DNA of 34,943 nt from CAYXDR01 sp046498185 (GTDB lineage Bacteria > Desulfobacterota > DSM-4660 > Desulfatiglandales > Desulfatiglandaceae), in the NCBI GenBank assembly GCA_046498185.1, contig JAWOBE010000067.1:1-34943 (forward strand), read 5' to 3'. The number at the start of each line of letters is the position of its first letter. The first letter of the stretch is position 1. Both the position numbers and the translations under genes were made by a program. Under the pieces are notes generated by a model. It did no database searches and was not told where the DNA came from. It saw nothing but the letters and a program-made list of their open reading frames with translations. Positions 15,432 to 23,613 of this stretch are shown in pieces.

Positions 15432-15563
15432 GTCGGGATTCCAATCCCGACAGTGACAACAACGAAACGCTCGCGCAGAACAAAAACATCCATCGGACCA
15501 GGCGCGGTAATGAAACCGCGCCTACAAGGTGCATTGTTCGGACAAATCGCGGTTGAAAACCGC
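15432..15563. repeat. cluster of three palindromic repeats (REP-like)
   Basis: Three hairpins occur in 132 bases. GTCGGGATT/AATCCCGAC with a 2-base centre is at 15432-15451. GGCGCGGT/ACCGCGCC with a 6-base loop is at 15501-15522. GCGGTT/AACCGC with a 3-base loop is at 15549-15563. The third is part of the AATCGCGGTTGAAAACCGCTCC motif that recurs near 27979 and 32755. The cluster occupies most of the purE to DUF3786 space. The sequence AAAAATTTTTTT at 15569-15580 could also help end transcription. Confidence 0.65.
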
Positions 15564-15595
15564 TCCCAAAAATTTTTTTAACGACTGCGAACGCA

Positions 15596-16231
15596 TTATT
15601 TTACGGACTTAGCCCGGCCGATCAACGGGTATACAGCCATTCCGGCGAGCCAGGCCGTATCTTCCGCGGAAAGCACCTGCGCCACGCTTTCATCAAACAG
15701 GATGTTTCCATCAGGAGGAAACTCATCGTCCCCCTCCCATAATATAAATACAACCGGGACGTATGGAAAAGCATCAAATACCACCGACACATCTCCGTGA
15801 TCGAACGGCGAAGCCCCGTAAGCCGAGACGGCCAAATCACGAAGAAGTTCCGGCCTGGAACCAAAGGTGCCGACCAGCGGATTTTTGGCCCTCCGGATAA
15901 AAGCATCCATATAAAACCGGCCGTCAGGAATTTCCTGGTAGGAAATCCATTTTCCCGTCAAAGCGTTTCCATGCGCTCCAGCCAGATAATGAAGTATCAA
16001 AACCTGCTCCTGGGGTGTTAGTTCCTTTCCGCTTTGACGATCGGTGAAAACCAGACCAGGCCAGGTGGCGGTGCAAATTCGACCTAGGAAACCGATATCT
16101 AAACGGATTACGCCGGAGGATTCTTTTACAATTTCCGCTCCTCCTGCTTCCGCCACTTCACCGGCCTCGCGTTTACTCAAATCGTCCCTGGTCAGATCTG
16201 CTGCAGTATAATAATCATCCACTCTCGGCAT
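15596..16231 (-). CDS. DUF3786 domain-containing protein
   Basis: 211 residues from the ATG at 16229-16231, which follows AAGGAGGG. The sequence fits DUF3786: an N-terminal helical part, then ELTPQEQVLILHYLAGA, a central GRFYMDAFIRRAKNPLVGTFG and a C-terminal FPYVPVVFILWEGDDEFPPD. The last segment is the most conserved region of the family. The function is unknown; members are mainly found in anaerobes and often near corrinoid or Fe-S protein genes. No cluster-binding cysteines are present here, and the neighbours give no specific hint. Confidence 0.85.
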   Translation of the reverse strand: MPRVDDYYTAADLTRDDLSKREAGEVAEAGGAEIVKESSGVIRLDIGFLGRICTATWPGLVFTDRQSGKELTPQEQVLILHYLAGAHGNALTGKWISYQEIPDGRFYMDAFIRRAKNPLVGTFGSRPELLRDLAVSAYGASPFDHGDVSVVFDAFPYVPVVFILWEGDDEFPPDGNILFDESVAQVLSAEDTAWLAGMAVYPLIGRAKSVK

Positions 16232-16283
16232 CAAGTCCCTCCTTCGTCATATTGAATACATCTCCGGTTGATAACCGGGTCGG

Positions 16284-16312
16284 TTTACGAATAGATCTTC
16301 AATGCGTATAAT
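16284..16312 (+). promoter_or_regulatory. sigma-70-type promoter for the Smr gene
   Basis: TTTACG at 16284-16289, a 17-base spacer and a consensus TATAAT at 16307-16312, about 70 bases before the Smr start codon. The -35 is weak and the -10 perfect. Confidence 0.5.
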
Positions 16313-16380
16313 ATTTTTTATAGGAAGTCCGCAAGCTCCATTTTTCAGTTCGGACGTATCGACAGCAATGGAGGCTGGTC

Positions 16381-17100
16381 ATGGCAAAAAAGAAAAAGCG
16401 CAAAAAGCACCCGGATCAGCGTCCGGAAGCCGACATTTCCACAGGCGCGTTCAATCCGGCTTTCAAGGATGCGATTACCGTACCAGAAAAAAACATGGAC
16501 ACAACCCATGTGCAGCGCCCGGCATCGCGTGACTCAAAAAAAAACGGGAATGAATCTGAAAGCATTTTTCTTGATGCAATGGCTGATGTCACCCCGTTAG
16601 CAGGCGGAAAAAACATGGTCACAAAGTCACCGGACCCCTCGATCCGTCCGCCGTATCCTGTCCGTGACGAGGAGATGGAAGCGATCGCTCACCTGAGCGA
16701 CCTTGTCGCCGGGAACGCGGAGATGGACATAACATTCAGCGATGAATATATGGAAGGCTTCATCCACGGGCTCGACCCCAAGCTTATACAGGCCTTGAAA
16801 AAAGGAAATTTCCCGTTTCAGGACTACATTGATCTTCATGGCTTGACGAAGCAGGAAGCGTCGATTCGAATCACAGACTTTCTCGTCCGGAGTAGGGCTC
16901 TTGGAAATCGCTGCGTATTGGTTGTACACGGAAGGGGTCTCAACTCGGAAAACAATGTAAGTGTGATCAAGGAGAGCCTCCCCGCTTGGCTGAAAAAGAG
17001 TCCGTTGAAACACATGGTACTGGCCTTTTGCACAGCCCGACCTTATGACGGCGGCACCGGAGCAATCTACGTCTTGCTTAGAAAACCACGGAAGAGGTAA
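16381..17100 (+). CDS. Smr-domain protein
   Basis: 239 residues; ATG preceded by GGAGG. The first about 130 residues are charged and low in hydrophobics, beginning MAKKKKRKKH, and look disordered. The C-terminal Smr domain begins near residue 140: DYIDLHGLTKQEASIRITDF carries the family DLHG motif, and VLVVHGRGLNS carries HGxG. Smr domains cleave nucleic acids, either as stand-alone proteins or at the end of MutS2. The basic N-terminus could contact RNA or DNA. It has no MutS2 ATPase. Possible roles are ribosome-collision rescue or RNA processing, inferred from family only. Confidence 0.9.
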   Translation: MAKKKKRKKHPDQRPEADISTGAFNPAFKDAITVPEKNMDTTHVQRPASRDSKKNGNESESIFLDAMADVTPLAGGKNMVTKSPDPSIRPPYPVRDEEMEAIAHLSDLVAGNAEMDITFSDEYMEGFIHGLDPKLIQALKKGNFPFQDYIDLHGLTKQEASIRITDFLVRSRALGNRCVLVVHGRGLNSENNVSVIKESLPAWLKKSPLKHMVLAFCTARPYDGGTGAIYVLLRKPRKR

Positions 17101-17213
17101 TATCACCAATCGCAATCCGATGTAAGGATCGTTAAAAGTGCAAATTTTGACGACTTGGGTCAAGGCAAAATTTTATTTCGGCACTCCGGGAAGGGCTTTC
17201 ACCAACGAGTGAA

Positions 17214-17242
17214 TTGATTTTCCAGCTATCGGCTGTTAGGAT
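17214..17242 (+). promoter_or_regulatory. sigma-70-type promoter for the YchF-like gene and argC
   Basis: TTGATT at 17214-17219, 17 bases, then TAGGAT at 17237-17242, about 62 bases before the start codon at 17304. argC begins 25 bases after that gene ends and is probably expressed from the same promoter. Confidence 0.45.
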
Positions 17243-17303
17243 ATATTTTTGGAATATTTGATTCAGATGATGGCCGGATCCTTTATCGAAAGGAATTGAT
17301 CAT

Positions 17304-18350
17304 ATGAAACTGGGTATATTCGGCGCCCCTGCATCCGGCAAGTCAACTATAATGGCTGCGCTCACCGGGGCCAGGGGAGAAAATGAGGAGAATCGTCATC
17401 CCCACGGCGATACCGAGATAGTGATGGTAACGGTTCCGGACGATAGAATCGACTTTCTGAGCGATCTTTACCATCCCAAAAAAACAACATACGCCAAAAT
17501 CGAGTATATGCTTCCTGTGTCAACCCCTGCAGGGCCTGCGCCCAAATCCGACAGCGGAATCTGGAACCACCTCCGGACCTGTGATGCACTGGTGCATGTT
17601 TTGCGTAACTTCACCGGGATGGGAGGCATTCCGCCGACCCCGGAAAAAGATTTGAACGACCTTGAAGACGAAATGATCGTAGCTGACATGGCTGTGATCG
17701 AAAAAAGACTTGAGCGCTTTCAGCTGGACCGAAAAAGGGGCAAAAAGCCCGAACCAGGCGAAGAGGAGCTGCTTGAAGCCTGCTCCAGGCTCCTCGAAAA
17801 AGGAATACCGCTCAGGACGGATCCGGAGCTCGCCGGGAATCCTTTGCTGAGGGGGTTCACTTTCCTCTCCGCCAAGCCGATGCTGGTAATTGTAAACAAC
17901 GACGACGAAGATGAAAATGCGCCTGACTGGGAAAAGCCGCTTCCGGAGGTTGAAACCATGGTTGTCCGGGGAAGGTTGGAAAAGGACATCGCCGCGATGA
18001 CACCCGAAGAGGCCGCCGAATTTATAGAAGCCTATCACATTCAGGAATCCGCCCTGGACCGCGTGATTGCCAGTTCTTTCAGACTGCTCAAGCGTATATG
18101 TTTTTTTACGGTGGGCCCCGATGAGGTGAAAGCATGGCCGATCAGGGCAGGTACCAAGGCTCTCGAAGCCGCCGGGGCGGTGCATACGGATATAATGAAG
18201 GGCTTTATACGGGCCGAGGTTGTTTCCCACGAAGACCTTAAGGACCAGGGAAACTTCCAGGAAGCAAAAAAATCCGGCCGCGTGCGCCTCGAGGGCAAGG
18301 AATATCCCGTGAACGACGGTGATATCATCACGTTCCGCTTCAATATTTAA
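17304..18350 (+). CDS. YchF/OLA1-related ATPase with divergent G domain and TGS domain
   Basis: 348 residues, a little shorter than YchF (about 363). The C-terminal half is clearly YchF-like, with ESALDRVIASSFRLLKRICF, FFTVGPDEVKAWPIRAGTKA, GFIRAEVVSHEDL and the end DGDIITFRFNI, the TGS region. The N-terminal P-loop is GAPASGKST (7-15) rather than GLPNVGKST. The switch motif DxAGL is absent, the region reading PAGPAPKSDSGIW. The base-recognition motif NxxE is replaced by VNNDDED. A charged helical hairpin (about 115-185) matches the coiled coil of YchF. It may bind nucleotide differently or act as a ribosome-associated paralog. A canonical ychF probably lies elsewhere in the genome. Confidence 0.87.
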   Translation: MKLGIFGAPASGKSTIMAALTGARGENEENRHPHGDTEIVMVTVPDDRIDFLSDLYHPKKTTYAKIEYMLPVSTPAGPAPKSDSGIWNHLRTCDALVHVLRNFTGMGGIPPTPEKDLNDLEDEMIVADMAVIEKRLERFQLDRKRGKKPEPGEEELLEACSRLLEKGIPLRTDPELAGNPLLRGFTFLSAKPMLVIVNNDDEDENAPDWEKPLPEVETMVVRGRLEKDIAAMTPEEAAEFIEAYHIQESALDRVIASSFRLLKRICFFTVGPDEVKAWPIRAGTKALEAAGAVHTDIMKGFIRAEVVSHEDLKDQGNFQEAKKSGRVRLEGKEYPVNDGDIITFRFNI

Positions 18351-18374
18351 TGAGTTCGTTGGAAGGATAATACG

Positions 18375-19436
18375 ATGGGAAAAATCAATGTTGGAATCGT
18401 AGGAGCCGGCGGATACGGCGGTTGCGGGGCCATCGAAATTCTTTGCAGGCATCCTCATGTTACAATCAGTGCGCTGATGGCGGTTCACGATATAGGGAAA
18501 CCGGTAAGCAGCCTATACCCTCATCTGACCGGTTTCTGCGACCTACCGGTTCTTTCGACCGAAGATCCCTCGATACCGGAAAACTTCGACGTTGTTTTCT
18601 TCGCCACTCCGGACGGAGTCGGCCAGCAACAGGCGAGCCGATGGCTCGACAACGGCGCTAAAATCATCGACTACAGCGGTGATTTTAGATTCGACAGCAC
18701 GGAAATTTACCGCGGCTACGCAGAAAGAATCGGCAGGAATCCGGAACATGCAGCACCTCAACTGCTCTCCCGCACCGTCTATGGGTTAACCGAACTCCAT
18801 CGCGAACAACTGGCTGGCGCTGATCTTGTCGGAAACCCGGGCTGTTTTGCGGTAAGCTGCATCCTTGGACTTGCACCGGCGGCCGCCGAAAACCTTGTCG
18901 AACCAGGTACAATAGTATGCGATGCAAAAAGCGGGGTCTCCGGGGCAGGAAAAAGTCCGAAACCCACCTTTCATTATCCGGCCCGCTATGAATGCATGAA
19001 CGCTTACAAAATCGCAGGCCATCAACATGTCTATGAAATAGAACGGGAGCTGTCACGTGTTGCAGGCAAAGAAATAACGGTCACTTTCACCCCCCATGTG
19101 GTGCCGCTCAGCCGCGGGATTCTTTCCACCATTTATGCACAGGTCAAACAAGGAATCGACATCAAAGACCTTGTCGATGCATATCGTTCGTTTTATGAAG
19201 GGGAGACTTTCGTCCGTATTTTCGGGCCCGGGACGACACTTATGAGCACCGATGTAAGGGGCAGCAACTTCTGCAACATCTCTGTAAATTACGACGGCAG
19301 GACCGGCAAGATGATAGTGGTCAGCCTTATAGACAACCTGATGAAAGGCCAAGCCGGCAGTGCGGTGCAAAACATGAATGTACTTTTCGGCTTCGATGAA
19401 GCGGAAGGGCTTAAAAATCCAGGGCTTTTCCCATAA
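18375..19436 (+). CDS. argC: N-acetyl-gamma-glutamyl-phosphate reductase
   Basis: 353 residues, the normal length. It reduces N-acetylglutamyl phosphate to the semialdehyde with NADPH, the third step of arginine synthesis. The N-terminal dinucleotide-binding motif is VGIVGAGGYGGCGAIEIL. The catalytic Cys is at 157 in VGNPGCFA, and SGVSGAGKSPKPTFHY and HVVPLSRGILSTIYA are typical of the long ArgC form. GAAGGATAA precedes the ATG. It lies 25 bases behind the YchF-like gene. No other arginine gene is in view, so the pathway is scattered or continues elsewhere. Confidence 0.95.
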   Translation: MGKINVGIVGAGGYGGCGAIEILCRHPHVTISALMAVHDIGKPVSSLYPHLTGFCDLPVLSTEDPSIPENFDVVFFATPDGVGQQQASRWLDNGAKIIDYSGDFRFDSTEIYRGYAERIGRNPEHAAPQLLSRTVYGLTELHREQLAGADLVGNPGCFAVSCILGLAPAAAENLVEPGTIVCDAKSGVSGAGKSPKPTFHYPARYECMNAYKIAGHQHVYEIERELSRVAGKEITVTFTPHVVPLSRGILSTIYAQVKQGIDIKDLVDAYRSFYEGETFVRIFGPGTTLMSTDVRGSNFCNISVNYDGRTGKMIVVSLIDNLMKGQAGSAVQNMNVLFGFDEAEGLKNPGLFP

Positions 19437-19455
19437 AAACTTTTGACCGGGCTAT

Positions 19456-21804
19456 TTATTTCACACAGACTTTTCGTACTTGGAGCAGATCCGTCATTCC
19501 CAGGCATATTTTCCTGATACCGTCCTGGAGCAATGTGGTCATACCGTCTTCCATCGCTTGACTCCTCAACTCCTCAATCCTGGCCCTGGCCTGAATCGCG
19601 GTTTTCATCTCGTCGGTTCCCAGTAACAGCTCATGTATGCCGGTACGGCCGCGATAGCCGGTGTTGCCGCATCTGGGACATCCTTTGGGTCTATGGAGCG
19701 TGAAGTCGTTGTTGTAGGTGAATCCAAGGGAATCAAAATCACTGCCATAACTTCTCGCCAGCATGTCGTATTCTCGCGGGGAAGGATGATAGGGCTCCTT
19801 GCAGTCTTTACACAATGTCCGGACCAGGCGCTGAGCCAGGACCCCAAGAAGTGCATCGGCGAAATTGAACGGGTCCATCCCCATATCGAGCAGCCGTGTG
19901 ATTGTCTCCGGGGCACTGTTTGTATGAAGTGTAGTCAAAACCAGGTGCCCCGTAAGGGAAGCTTCGATTCCGGTTGTCAAAGTCTCTTGGTCCCGCATCT
20001 CCCCGACCATGATCACATCCGGATCCGCCCGGAGAAACGAACGCATCGCAGTTGCGAAATCAAACCCGATCTTGGGCTGGACCTGTACCTGTCGCAATCC
20101 TTCCTGGGTTATTTCCACCGGATCCTCGGCGGTCCATATCTTTGTCTCCGGCTTGTTGATAAAACTCAAAGCGGCGTGCAAAGTCGTGGTTTTTCCGCTT
20201 CCGGTGGGTCCCACGACCAATACGATCCCGTAAGGCTTGGATATCATATCGATAAAAGTGCTGTAGTTTCGATCGGTCATCCCCATCTTCTCGAGAGGGA
20301 TCGGCTCGCCGGCTGACAGGATACGCATCACCACGTCCTCGTTCCCTCCCGCAGTAGGAATCGTTGCAACGCGGAGTTCTATATCCAGGGGTGCGAATTT
20401 TCGGAACTTTATCTTTCCATCCTGGGGGACCCGACGCTCAGCGATATCAAGGTCCGCCATTATCTTCAGCCGAGATACCAGCGCCCGCTTGTAAACATAA
20501 GGAACCGACTGGTAGACTTGGCAGGCGCCGTCGATACGAAACCTGATCAAAGCATCAGCCTTGCCTTGACGTGGCTCGATGTGAATGTCACTCGCATTGC
20601 GGTTGTAGGCATCGATAATCATTTGTTTCACGAGCTGAACAATCGCGCTGTCGTCTTCGTTCATGGATTCGATTTCTTCGTCAACTTCCCCTCCCTGAGC
20701 CTCGAGCTTACCGAGAATATCTTCGATGCTTCCCGAGCCCGAAAGCATTTCGGATTTTTTTGCATCGAAAAAAAGGTCGATCATAGAAAAGATATCTGCC
20801 CGCAAAGAAACACAATATTCAAACTCTTTACCGGCCATAGTTCGTCTTATCTCATCACGAGCCGGGAGATAGCCGGGGTTTTCCATGGCGACCACAACGC
20901 GATCCCCTTCCTGCTCCACAGGCACGAACACATTGCTTTTGAGGTAACCGGGCCTCAGGTTTTTCAACACCTGCCCAGGCAGCACCATTTTCTCATCGTA
21001 GGCAATGAAGCGGGTGTTGAAAAATGCCGACAGCGATTTGCCGATGTCTTCCTTGGAGACTCTGAAATCACTCATAAGCAGGGATTCAGGGGTCTTTTTC
21101 ATTGTACGCGCCCTGCTTATTGCTTCCTCAAGGTCTTTCGCGGATATTATCCCGTTTGAAACCAGGTAATCGAACTTGGTTCCCTTCCGCCGTTTCAAAG
21201 CCTTTTGATTTCTAAAAAAGGCTGCGCCAAGAACCCTGGCGATATCCTGCGCCGCTGATTCCTCAAGGATATTGAAACCGCCCTCTCCTTTTTTGTTGAT
21301 TACCTGCAACACGCCGAGAAGATATTTATTGCAGGTTACAGGCGCTGCCAATACTTCTCTGGTTCGGAATCCAATCCGCTCGTCCCAGCTTGAATCAAAT
21401 TTCATCGCCGGGTTGATGCGGCTGAGTGCCACTGTGTCATGGACATCGGCAATATTGAGTACCTTGCCGGTGGTTGCACAGAAACCGGCTATGCTTTCCG
21501 GGTTGATCGGGACACGGATCTCTCCGATATCTTCTCCTGTTTTAAACCTGGATACGATCTGTTTTCTTATCCCGTCAGCCACATACACGGTTATCCGCTC
21601 CGCATTGAAAATGCTCAGAATTTCCTCTTGGAGATGAAAGAGTATATGATTGGTATCCACAGCAGCATGAATTTTGTTCGTGATATTATTAAGGCGTTTC
21701 TGATATTCAAGCTGTTCCTCGAGAGAACTTCCGGGGATGCATACGTCTTGAGCCTGGGGAAAAAAATTATTCATGACGAAAACCTTTCGCGAGATGTCGT
21801 GCAT
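19456..21804 (-). CDS. PilB/GspE-type secretion ATPase with N-terminal GAF domain
   Basis: 782 residues; a second in-frame ATG at 21774 is a possible start. Residues about 38-198 form a GAF domain (ITVYVADG, AGFCATTGKVLNIADVHD, LLGVLQVINKKGEGGF). Residues about 211-345 form a MshEN/T2SSE N-terminal domain. The ATPase follows: Walker A GPTGSGKTT at 532-540, Asp box with IWTAEDPVEIT, Walker B LRADPDVIMVGEMRDQET, and His box LVLTTLHTN. A zinc-binding tetracysteine (CKDC and CPRC) lies near the end. It should power assembly of a type IV pilus or type II secretion system from the cytoplasm. No pilin, PilC or PilT gene is adjacent. The GAF domain suggests direct control by a small ligand. Confidence 0.93.
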   Translation of the reverse strand: MHDISRKVFVMNNFFPQAQDVCIPGSSLEEQLEYQKRLNNITNKIHAAVDTNHILFHLQEEILSIFNAERITVYVADGIRKQIVSRFKTGEDIGEIRVPINPESIAGFCATTGKVLNIADVHDTVALSRINPAMKFDSSWDERIGFRTREVLAAPVTCNKYLLGVLQVINKKGEGGFNILEESAAQDIARVLGAAFFRNQKALKRRKGTKFDYLVSNGIISAKDLEEAISRARTMKKTPESLLMSDFRVSKEDIGKSLSAFFNTRFIAYDEKMVLPGQVLKNLRPGYLKSNVFVPVEQEGDRVVVAMENPGYLPARDEIRRTMAGKEFEYCVSLRADIFSMIDLFFDAKKSEMLSGSGSIEDILGKLEAQGGEVDEEIESMNEDDSAIVQLVKQMIIDAYNRNASDIHIEPRQGKADALIRFRIDGACQVYQSVPYVYKRALVSRLKIMADLDIAERRVPQDGKIKFRKFAPLDIELRVATIPTAGGNEDVVMRILSAGEPIPLEKMGMTDRNYSTFIDMISKPYGIVLVVGPTGSGKTTTLHAALSFINKPETKIWTAEDPVEITQEGLRQVQVQPKIGFDFATAMRSFLRADPDVIMVGEMRDQETLTTGIEASLTGHLVLTTLHTNSAPETITRLLDMGMDPFNFADALLGVLAQRLVRTLCKDCKEPYHPSPREYDMLARSYGSDFDSLGFTYNNDFTLHRPKGCPRCGNTGYRGRTGIHELLLGTDEMKTAIQARARIEELRSQAMEDGMTTLLQDGIRKICLGMTDLLQVRKVCVK

Positions 21805-22142
21805 TTCGACACCTCATCGGTAAAAAATTATCATAACAGCATTAAAACTGTAATATTATATAATTTGTGATAATTTGCAACATGATTATTTTACTTGGCA
21901 TTAGATGGCGTGCCGGGTAATAAAAACACTCCGCCTACAAGGCGACAAAATAGTAGGGAATCCTGTGCCATGGAATTCCATGGCACGGGAAACAGATAAC
22001 CAATAAACGACAACCCATACCATCCCGCGCGTAGCTGGCATTCTGAAGGTGGGCTTGAGAAATTGCAGATTTTATTTACAATCAGGCACTCGCAATTTAA
22101 CATATGGCTGCTTGTTACTTTTTTGAAACGGAGATATTTATT
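21805..22142. other. divergent intergenic region, 338 bp, between the pilus ATPase and tatD
   Basis: No gene is supported here; the frame 21891-22163 on the minus strand overlaps the tatD start and looks like chance. On the minus strand a TATAAT lies in the AT-rich stretch near 21857-21866, about 50 bases before the ATPase gene, with TTGCAA upstream at a short spacing. The region also holds the 22-bp palindrome at 21965 and a small GCCTACAAGGC repeat-like motif at 21933. Confidence 0.5.
21965..21986. repeat. 22-bp perfect palindrome
   Basis: GTGCCATGGAA followed directly by its complement TTCCATGGCAC. With one T-G mismatch the symmetry extends to 21962-21989. It lies midway between two divergent genes and has no T-run, so it is either an operator or another dispersed hairpin. 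Its GTGCC/GGCAC ends resemble the 8195 repeat. Confidence 0.6.
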
Positions 22143-22913
22143 ATGTTTGATAGTCACGCACATCTCGATATGAGCGAATTCGATGCGGACCGGGAATCAA
22201 TGATCGAACGCGCAAAGACCGCCGGAGTGGACAAAATTCTCACCGTGGGGATCGACACGGAAAGCTCCATTGCCGCGCGTTCACTCGCCAAGCAATACGC
22301 CGGGCTTTATGCCGCAGCCGGTTGTCACCCTCATAACAGCAGCGATTTCACTACCGCAGAGGCCGACACCCTGGCAGAGATTGCAGCCTCAGGGCAAGTT
22401 GTCGCGTGGGGCGAAATTGGTCTGGATTTTTACAGAAACAACAGCCCGCGGGGGGCCCAACAAAAAGCCTTTAATATTCAGCTCGAACGGGCACGGGAAC
22501 TCGGATTGCCCGTCATAATCCACAACCGCGAAGCCCATGAAGAAGTCCTCAATGCCGTTAAATTTATGGGCAAAAAGGATCGCGCAGGGGTCATACACTG
22601 TTTTTCCGGGAATTTAGCCCTGGCCCACGAATTCATCGCACTAGGCTATTATATCTCGATACCCGGCACAGTCACCTTTTCCAAGGCTGATTCGATCCGT
22701 GAAGTAGCCACCGGGTTATCTATCGAAAATATGCTCGTGGAAACAGATGCACCGTTTCTGGCACCCGTGCCGAAACGCGGCCGCCGTAACGAACCGGCCT
22801 TTGTCTCCTACACGGTGAAAACAATCGCGCGTATGAAAAACATGGAGCCGGAAGAAATTTCACTCATCACATCCAGAAACGCCTGCGAGCTTTTCGGGAT
22901 TCCAGCCATTTAA
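22143..22913 (+). CDS. tatD: TatD-family metal-dependent deoxyribonuclease
   Basis: 256 residues from the ATG at 22143; an upstream ATG at 22104 would add a hydrophobic 13-residue stretch outside the conserved fold. Metal-binding motifs of the family are complete: FDSHAHLD at the N-terminus, GEIGLDFYR, IHNREAHEE, IHCFSG and VETDAPFLAP. TatD proteins are Mg-dependent 3'-5' exonucleases linked to DNA repair and RNA quality control. The gene is followed by maf after a partial copy of the GTGCCCAT repeat. Confidence 0.94.
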   Translation: MFDSHAHLDMSEFDADRESMIERAKTAGVDKILTVGIDTESSIAARSLAKQYAGLYAAAGCHPHNSSDFTTAEADTLAEIAASGQVVAWGEIGLDFYRNNSPRGAQQKAFNIQLERARELGLPVIIHNREAHEEVLNAVKFMGKKDRAGVIHCFSGNLALAHEFIALGYYISIPGTVTFSKADSIREVATGLSIENMLVETDAPFLAPVPKRGRRNEPAFVSYTVKTIARMKNMEPEEISLITSRNACELFGIPAI

Positions 22914-22916
22914 CTC

Positions 22917-22936
22917 GTGCCCATTCGGAAATGATG
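22917..22936 (+). repeat. partial copy of the GTGCCCATCCGG hairpin repeat
   Basis: GTGCCCATTCGGAAATG followed by ATGG repeats the left arm and loop of the 8195 element, with one substitution, but the right arm is reduced. It lies just after the tatD stop, before maf. Confidence 0.5.
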
Positions 22937-22964
22937 GATTGAAACTAATTAAAATAACAAGAAA

Positions 22965-23588
22965 ATGGATGTGATTATGAACAAAAAGATCTCAGCCAAA
23001 AGGCCGCTCATATTGGCATCCGCATCCCCGAGAAGGATCGAACTGCTTCGCCGGACCATGCTTCCATTCCAAAGCTTGCCCAGCAGATACGATGAAAACG
23101 GACATGCCTCCGACCCCGCAGAACTGGCGGTTGAACTGGCGGCAGGCAAAGCGGCCGAAGTAAGCGCCAGGCTGGGTGGGCACTGGATACTGGCAGCTGA
23201 CACGCTGGTGGCGGCCGGGGGTGAAATACTGGGCAAGCCGGAGGGAGAACAGGATGCTGAACGAATGCTGAGGCTTCTAAGTGGAAAAGAGCACCTGGTC
23301 GCCACAGGTTTTGTGCTCCTCGACCCTTTCGGCTGCACCGCCCACCGGGAGGCGCCCATGACCAGGGTAACCGTTAAAAGTCTCTCGGAAATGGAAATCG
23401 CATCCTATGTAGCCACTGGGGAACCCTTCGGGAAGGCCGGCGCTTATGCGGTCCAGGGAATAGGAACTTTTATGGTCGAGAAAATATCCGGGTCATATAC
23501 AAATGTCGTGGGTCTTCCGCTTTTCCATGTTCTGAAGGCGCTGGTGGAGACCTCCGCCATCGACCGATTCCCGCTTCAGCCAACCTGA
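22965..23588 (+). CDS. maf: Maf-family nucleoside triphosphate pyrophosphatase
   Basis: 207 residues; the ATG at 22977 is an alternative start four codons in, and neither has a strong ribosome binding site. The N-terminus carries the Maf signature LILASASPRRIELLRR. The centre has ILAADTLVAAGGEILGKPEG, and the C-terminal part PFGKAGAYAVQGIGTFMVEK and GSYTNVVGLPL. Family members hydrolyse non-canonical nucleotides or dTTP/UTP to the monophosphate and are connected to septum control. The sequence looks complete. It ends 25 bases from the convergent methyltransferase gene. Confidence 0.93.
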   Translation: MDVIMNKKISAKRPLILASASPRRIELLRRTMLPFQSLPSRYDENGHASDPAELAVELAAGKAAEVSARLGGHWILAADTLVAAGGEILGKPEGEQDAERMLRLLSGKEHLVATGFVLLDPFGCTAHREAPMTRVTVKSLSEMEIASYVATGEPFGKAGAYAVQGIGTFMVEKISGSYTNVVGLPLFHVLKALVETSAIDRFPLQPT

Positions 23589-23613
23589 CAGCTCTCAGCC
23601 TTAACGTAGAGAC

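Noticed and set aside
15424..15490. Upstream extension of the phosphatase remnant to a 50-aa frame
   Set aside because: The extra residues come from translating the GTCGGGATT palindromic repeat, so they are not evidence for a gene.
15312..15595. Purine or other riboswitch upstream of purE
   Set aside because: No conserved riboswitch core could be found; the space is made of palindromic repeats and a coding-like remnant.
17520..18488. 322-aa minus-strand open frame
   Set aside because: Antisense to the YchF-like gene and argC; no recognisable domain.
19633..20316. 227-aa plus-strand open frame
   Set aside because: Antisense to the ATPase core of the pilus gene, whose Walker motifs are conserved.
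21891..22163. 90-aa minus-strand frame
   Set aside because: Crosses the tatD start and the 22-bp palindrome, and shows no domain.
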